Assembly: GCA_964606895.1 (NCBI GenBank)
Contig: CAZSHX010000081.1
Span: 1 to 20,643, forward strand
DNA from: CAZSHX01 sp964606895
Lineage (GTDB): Bacteria > Bacteroidota > Ignavibacteria > Kapaibacteriales > UBA2268
Direction of reading: 5' to 3'
DNA length: 20,643 nucleotides
The notes below the pieces were generated by a model. That model was given only the letters and a program-made list of their open reading frames with translations, was not told the DNA's origin and made no database searches. The position numbers were made by a program, and so were the translations under genes. Of the stretch, positions 1-10,900 are shown piece by piece (position 1 is the first letter of the stretch; every line of letters starts with the position of its first letter).

Positions 1-902
1 ACCCGAACCCCAGCATTCGGCCCAGTTGAGAAAGAGGAAGGATCTGCTTCGTTGAGTGATTTATTATCAAAAAGTAAAAGATGTCCATTTGGTAGTATAC
101 TGATATCATGTTGGGATGAAAAACCAAAATAATTATTACGTAAATCATTAATGAATGAAAATTGATTATTTTTGCAATATGAACCGCCCATTCTCCACAT
201 TATCTCGCCTGTAGAATGATTTATTTTTGTAATTTCATCAAAATGTCTACTTGATAGAAGAATATTCCCATCATTATCTTCACAAAATGAATTACAATGA
301 ACGTAATCAATTGTTGGATCAACTAAAACAGTAGTATCTACAACATCAGTTATTTGAAAATGATCAAAAGTATTCCATTCCCAAACTAATCTATGATGAC
401 TGTCAAATTCCTGAAGTATATATCCAATAACTGTCGCTGCTTGATTACCATCATGAACTATTTGACTCATATCAATAGTACGGCTGTTCATACCCATTAA
501 AAGATAATTCCCGGTAGATAAAATTTTGAATTCATGATAATCAGTATTATATTGGGATGTACAGCAAATTGAATCAACAATTTCATATTTGTCGTTCATG
601 ATATAAAATTTTTCAACATTTGAAAATTGGTCTCTGCAATAAAATGAAACTAATCCATTTGGCTGTACTGTAACATTTTGTATTATTCCTCTAATGCCGG
701 CAAGAGAAGATTCATGAACTTCATATCCTGAATTATCAATTAAAGAAAAATTATTAGACATAGATGCATCTAAAAAAAGATAACCAGGGGAAGGGTTATT
801 TAAAGTACTTACAGATATTTCTCTTGGAATAAGCGAAAATAAATTGGGAATTGATATAATATGTATCAAAAAAACAAAAATTATTTGAATATACTTTTTC
901 AT
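1..902 (-). CDS. ASST-like exported β-propeller protein, 3' part beyond window
   Basis: The frame is open from an ATG at 900-902 to the window edge, giving 300 codons plus two bases; the C-terminal part is missing only because the window ends. Residues 1-25 are a hydrophobic export signal starting MKKY. The rest matches the propeller of the downstream-numbered paralogues almost residue for residue: a TDYHEFK motif (His123), DYVHCNS (His202), LSSRH (Arg219, His220), TGEIMWRMGG and SQHD (His265). These are hallmarks of the arylsulfotransferase (ASST, Arylsulfotran_2) family, and the four positions fit the catalytic His/His/Arg/His set of E. coli AssT. Near the edge, after the FDN motif, it carries an extra stretch of about ten residues (SFSTGPNAGV) before the expected RAVEY strand. 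It starts 15 bp after the stop of the preceding paralogue and is presumably the fifth gene of the operon. Its Fn3 repeats and T9SS tail are inferred, not seen. Confidence 0.85.
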   Translation of the reverse strand, partial: MKKYIQIIFVFLIHIISIPNLFSLIPREISVSTLNNPSPGYLFLDASMSNNFSLIDNSGYEVHESSLAGIRGIIQNVTVQPNGLVSFYCRDQFSNVEKFYIMNDKYEIVDSICCTSQYNTDYHEFKILSTGNYLLMGMNSRTIDMSQIVHDGNQAATVIGYILQEFDSHHRLVWEWNTFDHFQITDVVDTTVLVDPTIDYVHCNSFCEDNDGNILLSSRHFDEITKINHSTGEIMWRMGGSYCKNNQFSFINDLRNNYFGFSSQHDISILPNGHLLLFDNKSLNEADPSSFSTGPNAGVR

Positions 903-917
903 TTTCAATTTCCATTT

Positions 918-3900
918 CTATTTTAATATAATAAAATCTTTTGATGAAGAAAACTTGTTATTTGTAACAACAACCCGATAGTTACCCGATCTAAGATATT
1001 TGGCCGACCATGGGAATTTAAAAGTTCCTTCTGAAAGAAATTGGTCTGAAAATCTGTCAATTAAGTTACCTTCATTATCATATATATTAATTATATAAGT
1101 ATCTGCTGTTTTTATTGAAAGATTAATATGTGTCAATTGATCAGAGGGATTAGGGAAAATTGATAAATTGAAGTCAACTACATTGGGATCAACATTGCTT
1201 AAGTGATCAGTCGTAAAACTCCAAGCTTGACTCCATAATCCTTCCTTTTTGCCACTCAAAGCTTTTACTCTCCAAAAATACTTTGAAAAACCATTCAACC
1301 AGCCAATATTTGTTATTTCGTTACCATTAACTGTTTTATCAGTCCTGATATAGAAGCCCTCATCCCTACCAAACTGCAGGGCATATTCAGTAGCTCCCTC
1401 AACATTATTCCATTTGAAGACCGTATTCAACGAAACATTGATTGCCGAATTGTCCGGATTAAGCATAACAGGAGTATCTAGCAAAGTAAAAAATGAATAA
1501 GTATCAGACCAATCACTAATTGACTTTGAACCAACAGCCTGAACTCTCCAAAAATACTGTTTATTATATTCTAAATCTTTATAATTAAAATTTGTTTGAT
1601 CTAAATCTGTAATTTGAAATTTATTTACATCGAAATTGATGGATTCTGAAAGCTCAAGATTATATGATATAGCACTAGGTGTTGGGTCCCATTCAAAAAT
1701 TCCTGCTAATAACTGGTTGTACACTTCACTCCCCGGTGATTTAAGCATTGGTTTTTCAATGTAAAATTCCTGTCTTGTTTGAAATTCCCAAATATCTGAC
1801 CAAGTGCTGATTCCACCTGTCGTTGTTACCATCACTCGCCAAAAATAAGTTTTGTCATATTCCAGATTTTGAAGTTTATAGGTTGAGCTATAATATTTTG
1901 GATTATCAACAATTAGTGTTTTGAACAATGAGTCTGAAGAAACTTGCAAATAATAAAAAGAAGCACTTGGAATACTCTCCCATTTAATCTCAGTTGAAAG
2001 TTTAACATTCATGGCTTTATTTGTTGGCTGAAGTAAATCCGGAGGTGTTAATGCTGTTGAGAATTTCCTTATCTCGGACCATTCTCCTGAAGAATAATCA
2101 TTTGAACCTGAAACTTTCCAGAAATATTCAGAATTGGATGTCAAATTCTTCTCAAGATAAAAAGTATCTGATAAAACCAAATGGTTACTAACTACCTGAA
2201 CAAAATCGCTGTCTTTGGCAATTTGGAGATTATAATTTGTTGCACCAACAACTTTATTCCATGAACAATATAAAAATTTTGGATTAACACCTAACTCGTT
2301 GCGTAAAGGAAATATCAATTGTGTTGTATCAAGTTTAGTTCGAAAAGACCTAATTGCAGACCATTTGCTGAGATATACCCCATTTACGGTTTGTACTTTC
2401 CAATAATACATTTTATTGAATTTTAATTCTTTAAACTCGAATTCAGTTTTTGCTGTTGTGGCATTTATGATTGGTACAATGAAGTTTGGTGTTTCAGAAA
2501 CCATAATATTATAAGATAACGCCCTGCTAACTTTTTCCCAGGAAAACCGTCCAAAAATGCTCAAATTATTTAATGAATCAGTAGGAAATATCAGTCCAGG
2601 TGCAGGCAGATCTGTGGTAAAAGTCCAAGGGTGAGACCAACTTGAAGTTAACCCGTTTCTTAGAAAATTTACTCGCCAATAATACTTAGTATAATTCGCC
2701 AAAGGAGGAGCAAAACAAGAAGTATCAGATATTCCGGATTGATCAAAAACTTGGCTTGAGAAAGAAGGGGTTGTTGAAATCTGAACTCTATAAGTCACAG
2801 AATCGGAATATTTTCTCCATCGAATTTTCAAGGAATTTGTAGATATGCCGATTGAATTATCAATGGGAAAATCCAATGACACTGAATCAAGATCCTTAAT
2901 TCCAAGGATATACTCTCCAAAGCCATTGAACTTTGCTTCCAACTGTCTGGTAGATGAATTGTATTTTGTGGTTAGAACCTTAAAAGCTCCACTACCTTCT
3001 TTAGCTCTATAAAATACTTCAATTTTTTCAGGTTGTGGGAAAGTATCTATTGCATCAAGATTAAACTTAATAACACCTTTGAATCTACTAATTGAACTGC
3101 CAGACATCACCCACCTTCCAGAGAAAACACTTGCGGGAGGAGTTGAACTGAAAGTCTTATTGTGAGCTTGATAATCATGGGCTTCAATTGAAACATTTCC
3201 CATCCCTGTCAAGGAATCTACAGTTAGGTTGATGTGTGTTTGATTATTCGATTCATTAAAATCATAAGAATCCAATGTAGAAATGTTTCTTGTTACAGCC
3301 GCCATTTTGTAAACAAAACGTAATGCCCGGTAACTAAGGTAAATCGAACCGCTCATTTCAAAAACTGTATTAGCTGAAGTGTCGATTTCTGTAACAATGA
3401 TGCCCTGAAAATTATCTCCCCAACAAATCAGTGAATTGCCATTAGGCAATCTTTGAACGCTACCTTGTGAATTGGATAAAATACCAGGTGTATGCCTGTA
3501 TTCCCAAACTTTTGTTACTGTTCTGGCTATATCATTAATCTCATATTCCACGGCTCTGGAATCTGGATCTGCCTGATTAGTTGATTCATTATCAAAAATT
3601 AATAAATGTCCGTTTGGAAGTAATTGGACATCATGCTGATAGGAAAAACCAAAAAAATTATTTCGGGTATCATTTACAAAATTAAACTGATTATTTTTAC
3701 AATTCGAACCGCCCATTCTCCACATTATTTCACCAGTTGTTCGGTTTATCTTTGTAATTTCATCAAAATGTCTGCTCGAAAGAATTATATTCCCGTCAAA
3801 ATCCTCACAAAAAGAATTGCAATGTACATAGTCAATATTAGGAGAAAGCAACATTAAGGTATCAACAATATCAGTAAATTGAAAATGGTCGAAAGTATTC

Positions 3901-4415
3901 CATTCCCAAATCAATCTGTGTTGACTATCAAATTCTTGTATTATATGTCCGTCAACACGAGCATTGGGATTACCATTATGAATGACTTGACTCATATCAA
4001 TCGTTCGTGTATCTATACCCAACATCAAATAATTTCCATTGGATAAAAATTTGAACTCATGATAATCAGTTCTGTATTGGGATGTGCAACTGAAAGTATC
4101 AACAATTTCAAATTTGTTGTTCATTGAATAAAACCTACCGACATTTGAAAATGAATCAAAATTATAGAAAGTTATCAAACCGTTTTGCTGTAAGGTAACA
4201 TTTTGAAGTGCACCTCTTAATCCGTTAAGTGATGATTGGTGAACTTCAAAGCCTGAATTATCTATCAATGAAAATTTATTTAATGAGTAAGAATCCATGA
4301 ATAGATATCCCGGAGCAGGATTATTCAGTGCATTGATTCTGATTTCCTGAGTATATCCCACGAATGGGATTTGATAAAACACAATGATGAATAAAATTAA
4401 ATAATATTTTTTCAT
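918..4415 (-). CDS. T9SS-exported ASST β-propeller with six Fn3-like repeats
   Basis: This 1165-residue protein starts with a Sec signal (residues 1-22, ending near GYTQ). Residues about 25-370 form an ASST-like β-propeller with His119 (DYHEF), His198 (VHCNS), Arg215 (LSSRH) and His261 (YQHD), which I match to the catalytic residues of AssT-type aryl-sulfate sulfotransferases. Residues about 385-507 are a conserved β-rich module (VFYRAKEGSG, GFGEYILGI) that I cannot assign. Six Fn3-like repeats follow, ending near residues 601, 693, 787, 880, 977 and 1069; each has a YxWRV strand and a WSxxxxFxT ending. Residues 1082-1165 are a T9SS type-A sorting domain (FPNPSD, then SGNYRVVV and a final FIILK). 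Likely role: a cell-surface or secreted enzyme, or an adhesin built on an enzyme fold; the substrate is unknown. It is the fourth gene of the operon, 14 bp after its neighbour. Repeats 5 and 6 and the tail are closest to the gene at 7951-11451. Confidence 0.9.
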   Translation of the reverse strand: MKKYYLILFIIVFYQIPFVGYTQEIRINALNNPAPGYLFMDSYSLNKFSLIDNSGFEVHQSSLNGLRGALQNVTLQQNGLITFYNFDSFSNVGRFYSMNNKFEIVDTFSCTSQYRTDYHEFKFLSNGNYLMLGIDTRTIDMSQVIHNGNPNARVDGHIIQEFDSQHRLIWEWNTFDHFQFTDIVDTLMLLSPNIDYVHCNSFCEDFDGNIILSSRHFDEITKINRTTGEIMWRMGGSNCKNNQFNFVNDTRNNFFGFSYQHDVQLLPNGHLLIFDNESTNQADPDSRAVEYEINDIARTVTKVWEYRHTPGILSNSQGSVQRLPNGNSLICWGDNFQGIIVTEIDTSANTVFEMSGSIYLSYRALRFVYKMAAVTRNISTLDSYDFNESNNQTHINLTVDSLTGMGNVSIEAHDYQAHNKTFSSTPPASVFSGRWVMSGSSISRFKGVIKFNLDAIDTFPQPEKIEVFYRAKEGSGAFKVLTTKYNSSTRQLEAKFNGFGEYILGIKDLDSVSLDFPIDNSIGISTNSLKIRWRKYSDSVTYRVQISTTPSFSSQVFDQSGISDTSCFAPPLANYTKYYWRVNFLRNGLTSSWSHPWTFTTDLPAPGLIFPTDSLNNLSIFGRFSWEKVSRALSYNIMVSETPNFIVPIINATTAKTEFEFKELKFNKMYYWKVQTVNGVYLSKWSAIRSFRTKLDTTQLIFPLRNELGVNPKFLYCSWNKVVGATNYNLQIAKDSDFVQVVSNHLVLSDTFYLEKNLTSNSEYFWKVSGSNDYSSGEWSEIRKFSTALTPPDLLQPTNKAMNVKLSTEIKWESIPSASFYYLQVSSDSLFKTLIVDNPKYYSSTYKLQNLEYDKTYFWRVMVTTTGGISTWSDIWEFQTRQEFYIEKPMLKSPGSEVYNQLLAGIFEWDPTPSAISYNLELSESINFDVNKFQITDLDQTNFNYKDLEYNKQYFWRVQAVGSKSISDWSDTYSFFTLLDTPVMLNPDNSAINVSLNTVFKWNNVEGATEYALQFGRDEGFYIRTDKTVNGNEITNIGWLNGFSKYFWRVKALSGKKEGLWSQAWSFTTDHLSNVDPNVVDFNLSIFPNPSDQLTHINLSIKTADTYIINIYDNEGNLIDRFSDQFLSEGTFKFPWSAKYLRSGNYRVVVTNNKFSSSKDFIILK
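1209..2885 (-). repeat. Six tandem Fn3-like protein repeats inside the 918-4415 gene
   Basis: Residues about 511-1069 consist of six units of about 91-97 residues. Each starts with a P-x-x-L-x-P-like strand, has a central W...A..Y.LQ(I/V)S segment followed by a bulky residue, then a YxWRV strand, and closes with WSxxxxFxT. The unit between repeats 4 and 5 is joined by a charged RQEFYIEKP linker that is conserved among the paralogues. Equivalent arrays lie in the genes at 4430-7936 and 7951-11451. Fn3 identity is by pattern; a related sandwich fold cannot be excluded. Confidence 0.75.
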
Positions 4416-4429
4416 TTTACCCCCAACTA

Positions 4430-7400
4430 CTACTTTGAAATTATAAATTCTCTTGAAATAGAAGAGTATTTATCGGACACTACTATAAAGTAGATTCCTG
4501 AAATTAAATTCGATACAGACCATGATATTGAAGATTTACCTTTCAAATAGAATTTTTCTGAAAAGTTATCAACTAATACTCCTTCATTATTGAATATGAA
4601 TATTTTATAAAAACCTTCCTTGTCTAGAAAAATATCAAAATTGGTGTATTTATCAGCTGGATTTGGACTTATAACAATATCATTAAAGGTACCAAACAAA
4701 TCATCAATGCCAAGCATTTTATCAGTAGTAAATTGCCATACTTCCGACCATGAACCCTCCTTCTGCCCACCAATGGCTCTAACTCTCCAATAATACTTAG
4801 TAAAACTGTTAAGCCATTCAATATCACTAATCTGATTAAAGGAAACTGATTTATCTGACCTGATATAAAAACCTTCATCTCTGGCAAACTCCAATATATA
4901 TTCTGTTGCACCATCAACTGGATTCCATTTGAATACAGTGTTCATTTTGACATTGATTGCTGTATTTTCGGGGAACAATAATACTGGTGACTCAAGTACA
5001 GTAAAGAAAGAGTCGATATTTGACCATTCACTCTCGGCTTTTGCTCCAATTGCTTTAACTCTCCAAAAATACAGTGTGTTGTTAAGTAAGTCCGAGTATT
5101 CTATTGAAATTGTTGAAATGTTTTCTGAATTAATTATATTTTCATTAAAACCAATATTATCCGACAATTGTAAATTGTAGGTAATAGCTCCAGGTGTTGC
5201 TTCCCATTCCAAATTTCCGTTTAATGGTTGATTATAAAACGTAATACCGAGAGATTTAATTGTCGGTTTTTCGATAAAAAATTCCTGTCTTGTTTGAAAT
5301 TCCCAAGTATCCGACCATACACTTTTCCCCTGTGAGGTAATAATTAGAACTCTCCAAAAATACTTTTTATCATAATCGAAATTTGAAAACTTGTATGATG
5401 CGTCTGTTAATTCTTTTTTATCAATAATATTATTAATGAAATCATTTTCATTAGAAACTTGTAAATGATAGAACTGAGTGCCATCAACTATGTCCCACTT
5501 AAGAAAACCGTTAATATTAACGTTACTTTCTTTGTTTAATGGTAAAAGTAATTGAGGGGGACCAATTGAAGTTGAAAATTCATAAATAGACGACCACTCT
5601 CCAATTGAAACATTATTATTTCCAGAAACCCTCCAAAAGTATTTTTTATTAAAAATAAGACTCTTTTCAATTAAAAAAGTATCTTTTAAAGAGTTATAAC
5701 TTCTAATTATATTATTAAATGAACTGTCATTTGAAATTTCCAACTGATAATGTGTGGCACCTTCCAAACTCTTCCATGATAATGTAATAGATTTAGGATT
5801 AAGCTCAATGCTTTTATCATAGGGATATTCGAGCAGAACATTATCCAATGATGTTACAAAAGTTCTTTGCACTGACCAATTGCTTGTTGTTGAGCCATTA
5901 ACAGATGCCACCTTCCAATAATACCGTTTATTGAAATGCAACCCTTTAAAAAAGTAGTCGTTTGAGGCTGATATATCAGATATATTTGAATCTGAAAAAT
6001 CATCTCTTTCAGAGATAAGAATTTTATAGTAATTGGTTTTTAGAACTTTAGTCCAATAAAACGTACCTTTTGATGCAATATTCATCGAAGAATCGAGGGG
6101 AGCAGTAAGAATCGGTGAAGGCAATTGGGTAGTAAACGCCCAGGGTTCAGACCATTCTGTAGTTATATTGTTTTTAACAGCATTAATACGCCAATAGAAT
6201 TTTGTTAGATTTGCTAAATCAGGAACACTTAAAGAAGTATCAGTAATATTGTATTTTTCAAATGCCACCACATAGAAACTTGGGTAAAGAGACACTTGAA
6301 TTCCATATGAGTCCGCATTCAATAATTTTTTCCACTGAAGTTGTACAGGAACCGATAGATCCGTCAAGTTATTAATCGGCAATAACATTTCGGGAGACAC
6401 TCCGAGAATACCAATAATATACTCGCCCAACCCCATAAATTGTGCTTCAAGAATTTTTGTTGAAGTATTGTAAGTAGTAGTCTGTCTTTCAAATTGTCCT
6501 TCCCCCTCCTTGGCACGCCAATAAACGGCAAACTTGCTTGAATCGGAATTATTCAGTCTGGAATCGAGAGTAAAAGTCATTTTACCACTAATCCCCGTAA
6601 CTGTAGAAGATGACAATACCCAACGAGCTGGAACAATTTCTAAAGGAGATGGAGACTTGAATGACTCATTGTGTGCTTTGTAATCATGTGCTTCAATGGT
6701 AACATCACCGCTTCCTGTCAAAGATTCAACCGAAAGATTGATATGAGTTTGATCATTATAATCATTAAAATTGTAAGTAGTTCTGTTGGTAATATTTCTT
6801 GTTACAGATTGCATATTAAAAACAAAACGATAAGCCCTATAACTACTTATACCCGCAGTTCCTTCCATTTCAAATACAGTTTTAGAATCTCGATCAATTT
6901 CAGTAACTAATAGATTTTGTGAATTATCTCCCCAACCAATTAACGAATTTCCATTAGTCATCCTTTGCACACTTCCCTGTGAATTGGAATAAATATCTGG
7001 AGTATGAAGGTATTCCCAAACCCTTGTAGCTGTTTTTGAATTTTCATCAATTTGATATTCAACACCTCTTGAATATTGATTTGTTTTCAAATTGCCATTA
7101 TCAAAAAGAAGAAGATGACCATTTGAAAGTATTTGAATATCATGTTGGTGTGAAAAACCTATAAAATTATCCCTGGAATCATTGACAACACTAAACTGAT
7201 TATTTTTGCATTTAGTACCACCCATTCTCCATATAATTGTTCCGGAAGTATGATTAATTTTTGTAACTTCATCCATATGTCTGCTTGAAAGTACGATATT
7301 TCCGTCAATATCCTGACATACCGAATTACAATGAAAAGGATCAACTCTAGGCAAATTTAATGGAACTCCCTCTGCTGCATCAGTGATTTGAAAATGGTCA

Positions 7401-7936
7401 AATGTATTCCATTCCCACACCAAATTATGTTGACTATTAAATTCCTGTAAATTATAACCGATTACATCGGCATTTGGAAATCCACCGTCAACAATTTGAC
7501 TCATGTCAATTTTTCGTGATTCCGAACCAATTAATAGATAATTACCATTAGATAAAATTTGAAAATCGTGGAAATCAGTTATATACTCTGATGTACAAGC
7601 TATTGAGTCAATAATTTCAAAAAGATTGTTGGCGATGTAAAAATAACCGGTACCCGAAGTTTGATTTCTTAAAAAAAAAGTCAATAATCCATTTGGTTGC
7701 ATTTTTAAATTATAATAGGTGCCCGTCATGCCAACGATTTGAGTCTCATGAACATTTATTCCGGAATTATCTATAAATGATATGGTATTTATCTTAAGAG
7801 GATCTAAAAACAGATAACCCGGAGAAGGATTATTTATAGTAGTGACAGTATAACTTTCAGGAGTTTGGGAATATATAACCGACATAGTCATTAGATTAAT
7901 GACCAGACAACATAAAACTATAAAATATTCTCTCAT
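4430..7936 (-). CDS. T9SS-exported ASST β-propeller with six Fn3-like repeats
   Basis: This 1168-residue paralogue has the same order of parts: a signal peptide (about 1-24, ending near IYSQ), an ASST propeller (about 30-375) with His123 (DFHDF), His202 (FHCNS), Arg219/His220 (LSSRH) and His265 (HQHD), the unassigned β-module (about 390-510, ending GLGEYIIGI), six Fn3-like repeats to about residue 1072, and a T9SS type-A tail (SPNPADK, SGIYFIVV). In the propeller it resembles the gene at 7951-11451 most, sharing the FDNGNLK...QYSR loop. Its tail and fifth Fn3 repeat are clearly more diverged than those of the other two full-length copies. It is the third gene of the operon, 14 bp from each neighbour. 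The start is supported by the signal peptide directly after it; the ribosome site is weak (TTGAG). Sulfotransferase activity is inferred from the fold and residues only. Confidence 0.9.
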   Translation of the reverse strand: MREYFIVLCCLVINLMTMSVIYSQTPESYTVTTINNPSPGYLFLDPLKINTISFIDNSGINVHETQIVGMTGTYYNLKMQPNGLLTFFLRNQTSGTGYFYIANNLFEIIDSIACTSEYITDFHDFQILSNGNYLLIGSESRKIDMSQIVDGGFPNADVIGYNLQEFNSQHNLVWEWNTFDHFQITDAAEGVPLNLPRVDPFHCNSVCQDIDGNIVLSSRHMDEVTKINHTSGTIIWRMGGTKCKNNQFSVVNDSRDNFIGFSHQHDIQILSNGHLLLFDNGNLKTNQYSRGVEYQIDENSKTATRVWEYLHTPDIYSNSQGSVQRMTNGNSLIGWGDNSQNLLVTEIDRDSKTVFEMEGTAGISSYRAYRFVFNMQSVTRNITNRTTYNFNDYNDQTHINLSVESLTGSGDVTIEAHDYKAHNESFKSPSPLEIVPARWVLSSSTVTGISGKMTFTLDSRLNNSDSSKFAVYWRAKEGEGQFERQTTTYNTSTKILEAQFMGLGEYIIGILGVSPEMLLPINNLTDLSVPVQLQWKKLLNADSYGIQVSLYPSFYVVAFEKYNITDTSLSVPDLANLTKFYWRINAVKNNITTEWSEPWAFTTQLPSPILTAPLDSSMNIASKGTFYWTKVLKTNYYKILISERDDFSDSNISDISASNDYFFKGLHFNKRYYWKVASVNGSTTSNWSVQRTFVTSLDNVLLEYPYDKSIELNPKSITLSWKSLEGATHYQLEISNDSSFNNIIRSYNSLKDTFLIEKSLIFNKKYFWRVSGNNNVSIGEWSSIYEFSTSIGPPQLLLPLNKESNVNINGFLKWDIVDGTQFYHLQVSNENDFINNIIDKKELTDASYKFSNFDYDKKYFWRVLIITSQGKSVWSDTWEFQTRQEFFIEKPTIKSLGITFYNQPLNGNLEWEATPGAITYNLQLSDNIGFNENIINSENISTISIEYSDLLNNTLYFWRVKAIGAKAESEWSNIDSFFTVLESPVLLFPENTAINVKMNTVFKWNPVDGATEYILEFARDEGFYIRSDKSVSFNQISDIEWLNSFTKYYWRVRAIGGQKEGSWSEVWQFTTDKMLGIDDLFGTFNDIVISPNPADKYTNFDIFLDKEGFYKIFIFNNEGVLVDNFSEKFYLKGKSSISWSVSNLISGIYFIVVSDKYSSISREFIISK

Positions 7937-7950
7937 TAAAAACTCAATTT

Positions 7951-10900
7951 CTATTTAATTATAATAAAATCTTTTGATGAATAACACTTTGTATTTGAAA
8001 CTACAATCCGATAGTTTCCCGAACTTAGATGACTCATAGACATTGGAAAAATGAAATTTCCCTCAATTAAAAATTGGTCTAAAAATCTATCAACTAACAT
8101 ACCTTGATAATTGAATATGCTAATAGTATAAAAGTCAGCTTTGTTGATTAAAATCTGCAAACTATTAAACTCATTACTGGGATTTGGTATTATCGAATAG
8201 TTGAACTCTTTTTCATTTGATTCCATACTGGTTAAACGATCAGTTGTAAAACTCCAAACCTGACTCCAAGAACTTTCCTTTTGCCCGCAGACGGCTTTAA
8301 CCCTCCAAAAATACTTTGTAAAACCATTTAGCCAGTCTACATTAGATATTTCATTTATCTTTACTATAGTGTCTATTCTAATGAAAAATCCTTCGTCTCT
8401 TGCAAATTGCAAATGATAATCAGTAGCACCATCAACAGGGCTCCACGAAAAAATTGTCTTTAATCCGGCATTTATAACGGAATTTTCCGGATTCAGAATA
8501 ACAGGAGAATCAAGTAAAGTATAGAAAGCACCCAAGTCTGACCAATCACTTATTGATTTTGAACCAACAGCCTGCACCCTCCAAAAATATTTTTTATTGA
8601 ATTGCAAATCCTTGTAATTATAAGCTGAATCAACTAATCCGGTTACATTTACAATATTATTCTCGAATTGATTGGTTTCAGATAATTCTATGTTATAGGA
8701 TACAGCACTTGGGGTAGGCTCCCAGGTAAGTGTACCTGTTAATGGCAGATTGCAAGTTTCCGGCTGTGGAAATTGAAGGACTGGCTTTTCAATGTAAAAT
8801 TCCTGTCTGGTCTGGAATGCCCAAATATCAGACCAAATACTATTTCCCTGATTAGTTGCTATTAACACTCTCCAAAAATATTGCTTATTATATTCAAGAT
8901 CAGAAAATTTAAAAGAAGCCCCGGTCAATTGTGATTCTTCAATTATTATATTTTGGAAAATTGAATCTGTTGATACTTGCAAATAATAAAACTGGACATT
9001 TGGGATAACTTCCCATTTAAGATAACCTGTAATATTAATATTTCCAGCATTATTTGATGGTTGTAATAGTTCGGGCGGACCAATTGCCGTTGAAAATTTT
9101 CTCATTGCAGACCATTCGCCTATAGAATTTTCATTAAATCCGGAAACTCTCCAATAGAAATCTTTATTAAAAGGAAGATTCTTTTCAATTAAAAATGTAT
9201 CTTTTAGCGAGACATAATTAATTGATATATCACTAAAAGCACTATCATTTGCAATCTGAAGCTGGTAGTTCAAAGCTCCATTCAAAGCATTCCAAGAAAA
9301 AAGAACTGATTTTGGATGCAAGTCTTTGCTATCGTCAGCAGGTAATTCTAAATGAACTGTGTCCAATTGTGTTAGAAAAGTTCTAGGCTGAGACCATTCG
9401 CTTGTAGTTGATCCATTTACTGAGGCTACTTTCCAAAAATATCTCTTATTGAAACCGAGACCTTTAAACAAATAATCATTTGATACTGAGACTGCATTAA
9501 TATTTGTGCCTGAAAAATCAGAATGCTCAGAAATTATAATCTTGTAGGAAGTTGATTGTGAAACTTTAGCCCAGGAAACGGTTCCCTGAGGTCTAATATT
9601 TTTCGATGAATCAAATGGAAAAGTCAGAACCGGCGGCGGTAGTCCCGTTGTGAAAAACCAAGAGTCGGACCAAGCTGTGTTGGTACCGTTTTGAAGGGCA
9701 CTTATCCTCCAATAATATTTTGTAAGATTTTTCAAATCAGGAACTGTGCAATTAGTATCGGTTAAACCGCTTTTCTCATAGGCAATTTCGTAAAAACCGG
9801 AATAGATAGAAACTTGAATTGAATATGAAGTTGCATTGGCTAACTTTTTCCATTTAAAAAATGTTGGAATATTTGTAGAACTGGCTTGATTTACAGGTAG
9901 CAGTTTATCCGGAGGTTCAGCACCTGGTATTCCCAGAATATATTCACCCAAACCTTTAAATTGAGCTTCTAGTAATCTTGTTTGAGGGTTGTAGGTGGTT
10001 GTTAGTTTTTCAAATTGTCCTATACCTTCTTTTGCACGCCAATATACAACTAATATACTTGAATCCGATACCTCACCGATAGAATCAAGATTGAAAGTCA
10101 TTTTACCCATAATTTTCGTTACAGATCTAGATGACATAACCCAACGTTCCGGCACAATCTCTATTGGAGAGTTTGATTTAAAATCTTCATTATGAGCTTC
10201 GTAATTGTGATGTTCAATTGTAACATCTCCAACTCCTGTCAAAGTTTCAACAGATAGATTAATATGAGTTTGATTGTTATAATCATTAAAATTGTAAGCA
10301 GATCTGCTACTAATATTTCTAGTTACTACAGGAAGATCATAAATATAACGATATACTCTATAACTAATAAAATTTGTACCCGTCATTTCAAAAACGGTTT
10401 TATTGCTTTGGTCAAATTCTGTAACTACAAGATTATTGTCATTCTCACCCCAACCAATCAATGAATTCCCGGTTGGTAATCTTTGTATGTTGCCTTGGGA
10501 TATTGAAAAAACATCAGGAGTATGTCGGTATTCCCAAACTTTTGTTACAGTTTTAGAAGATTCATTTATTTCATACTCAACAGCCCTTGAATATTGATTT
10601 GGTTTTAAATTCCCATTATCAAACAGTAGAAGATGACCATTTGAAAGTCTTTGAACATCATGTTGATGGGAAAATCCAACAAAATTATCTCTTGAGTCAT
10701 TAATAAAAGTGAATTGATTATTCCTGCATTTTGAACCACCCATTCGCCACATAATTTCACCGGTTGTTCGGTTGATTTTTGTGATTTCATCAAGATGCCT
10801 GCTGGAAAGTATAATGTTCCCATCTGTATCCTGAAAAAGTGCATTGCAATGGACATAGTTAATTCTTGCATCAGTTAAATTAATGTCTTCTGTTGCATCA

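Noticed and set aside
3624..3857. Plus-strand open frame of 77 codons opposite the 918-4415 gene
   Set aside because: It lies wholly inside a well-supported gene on the other strand, and similar shadow frames appear at the matching place in paralogues because the underlying coding sequence is conserved.
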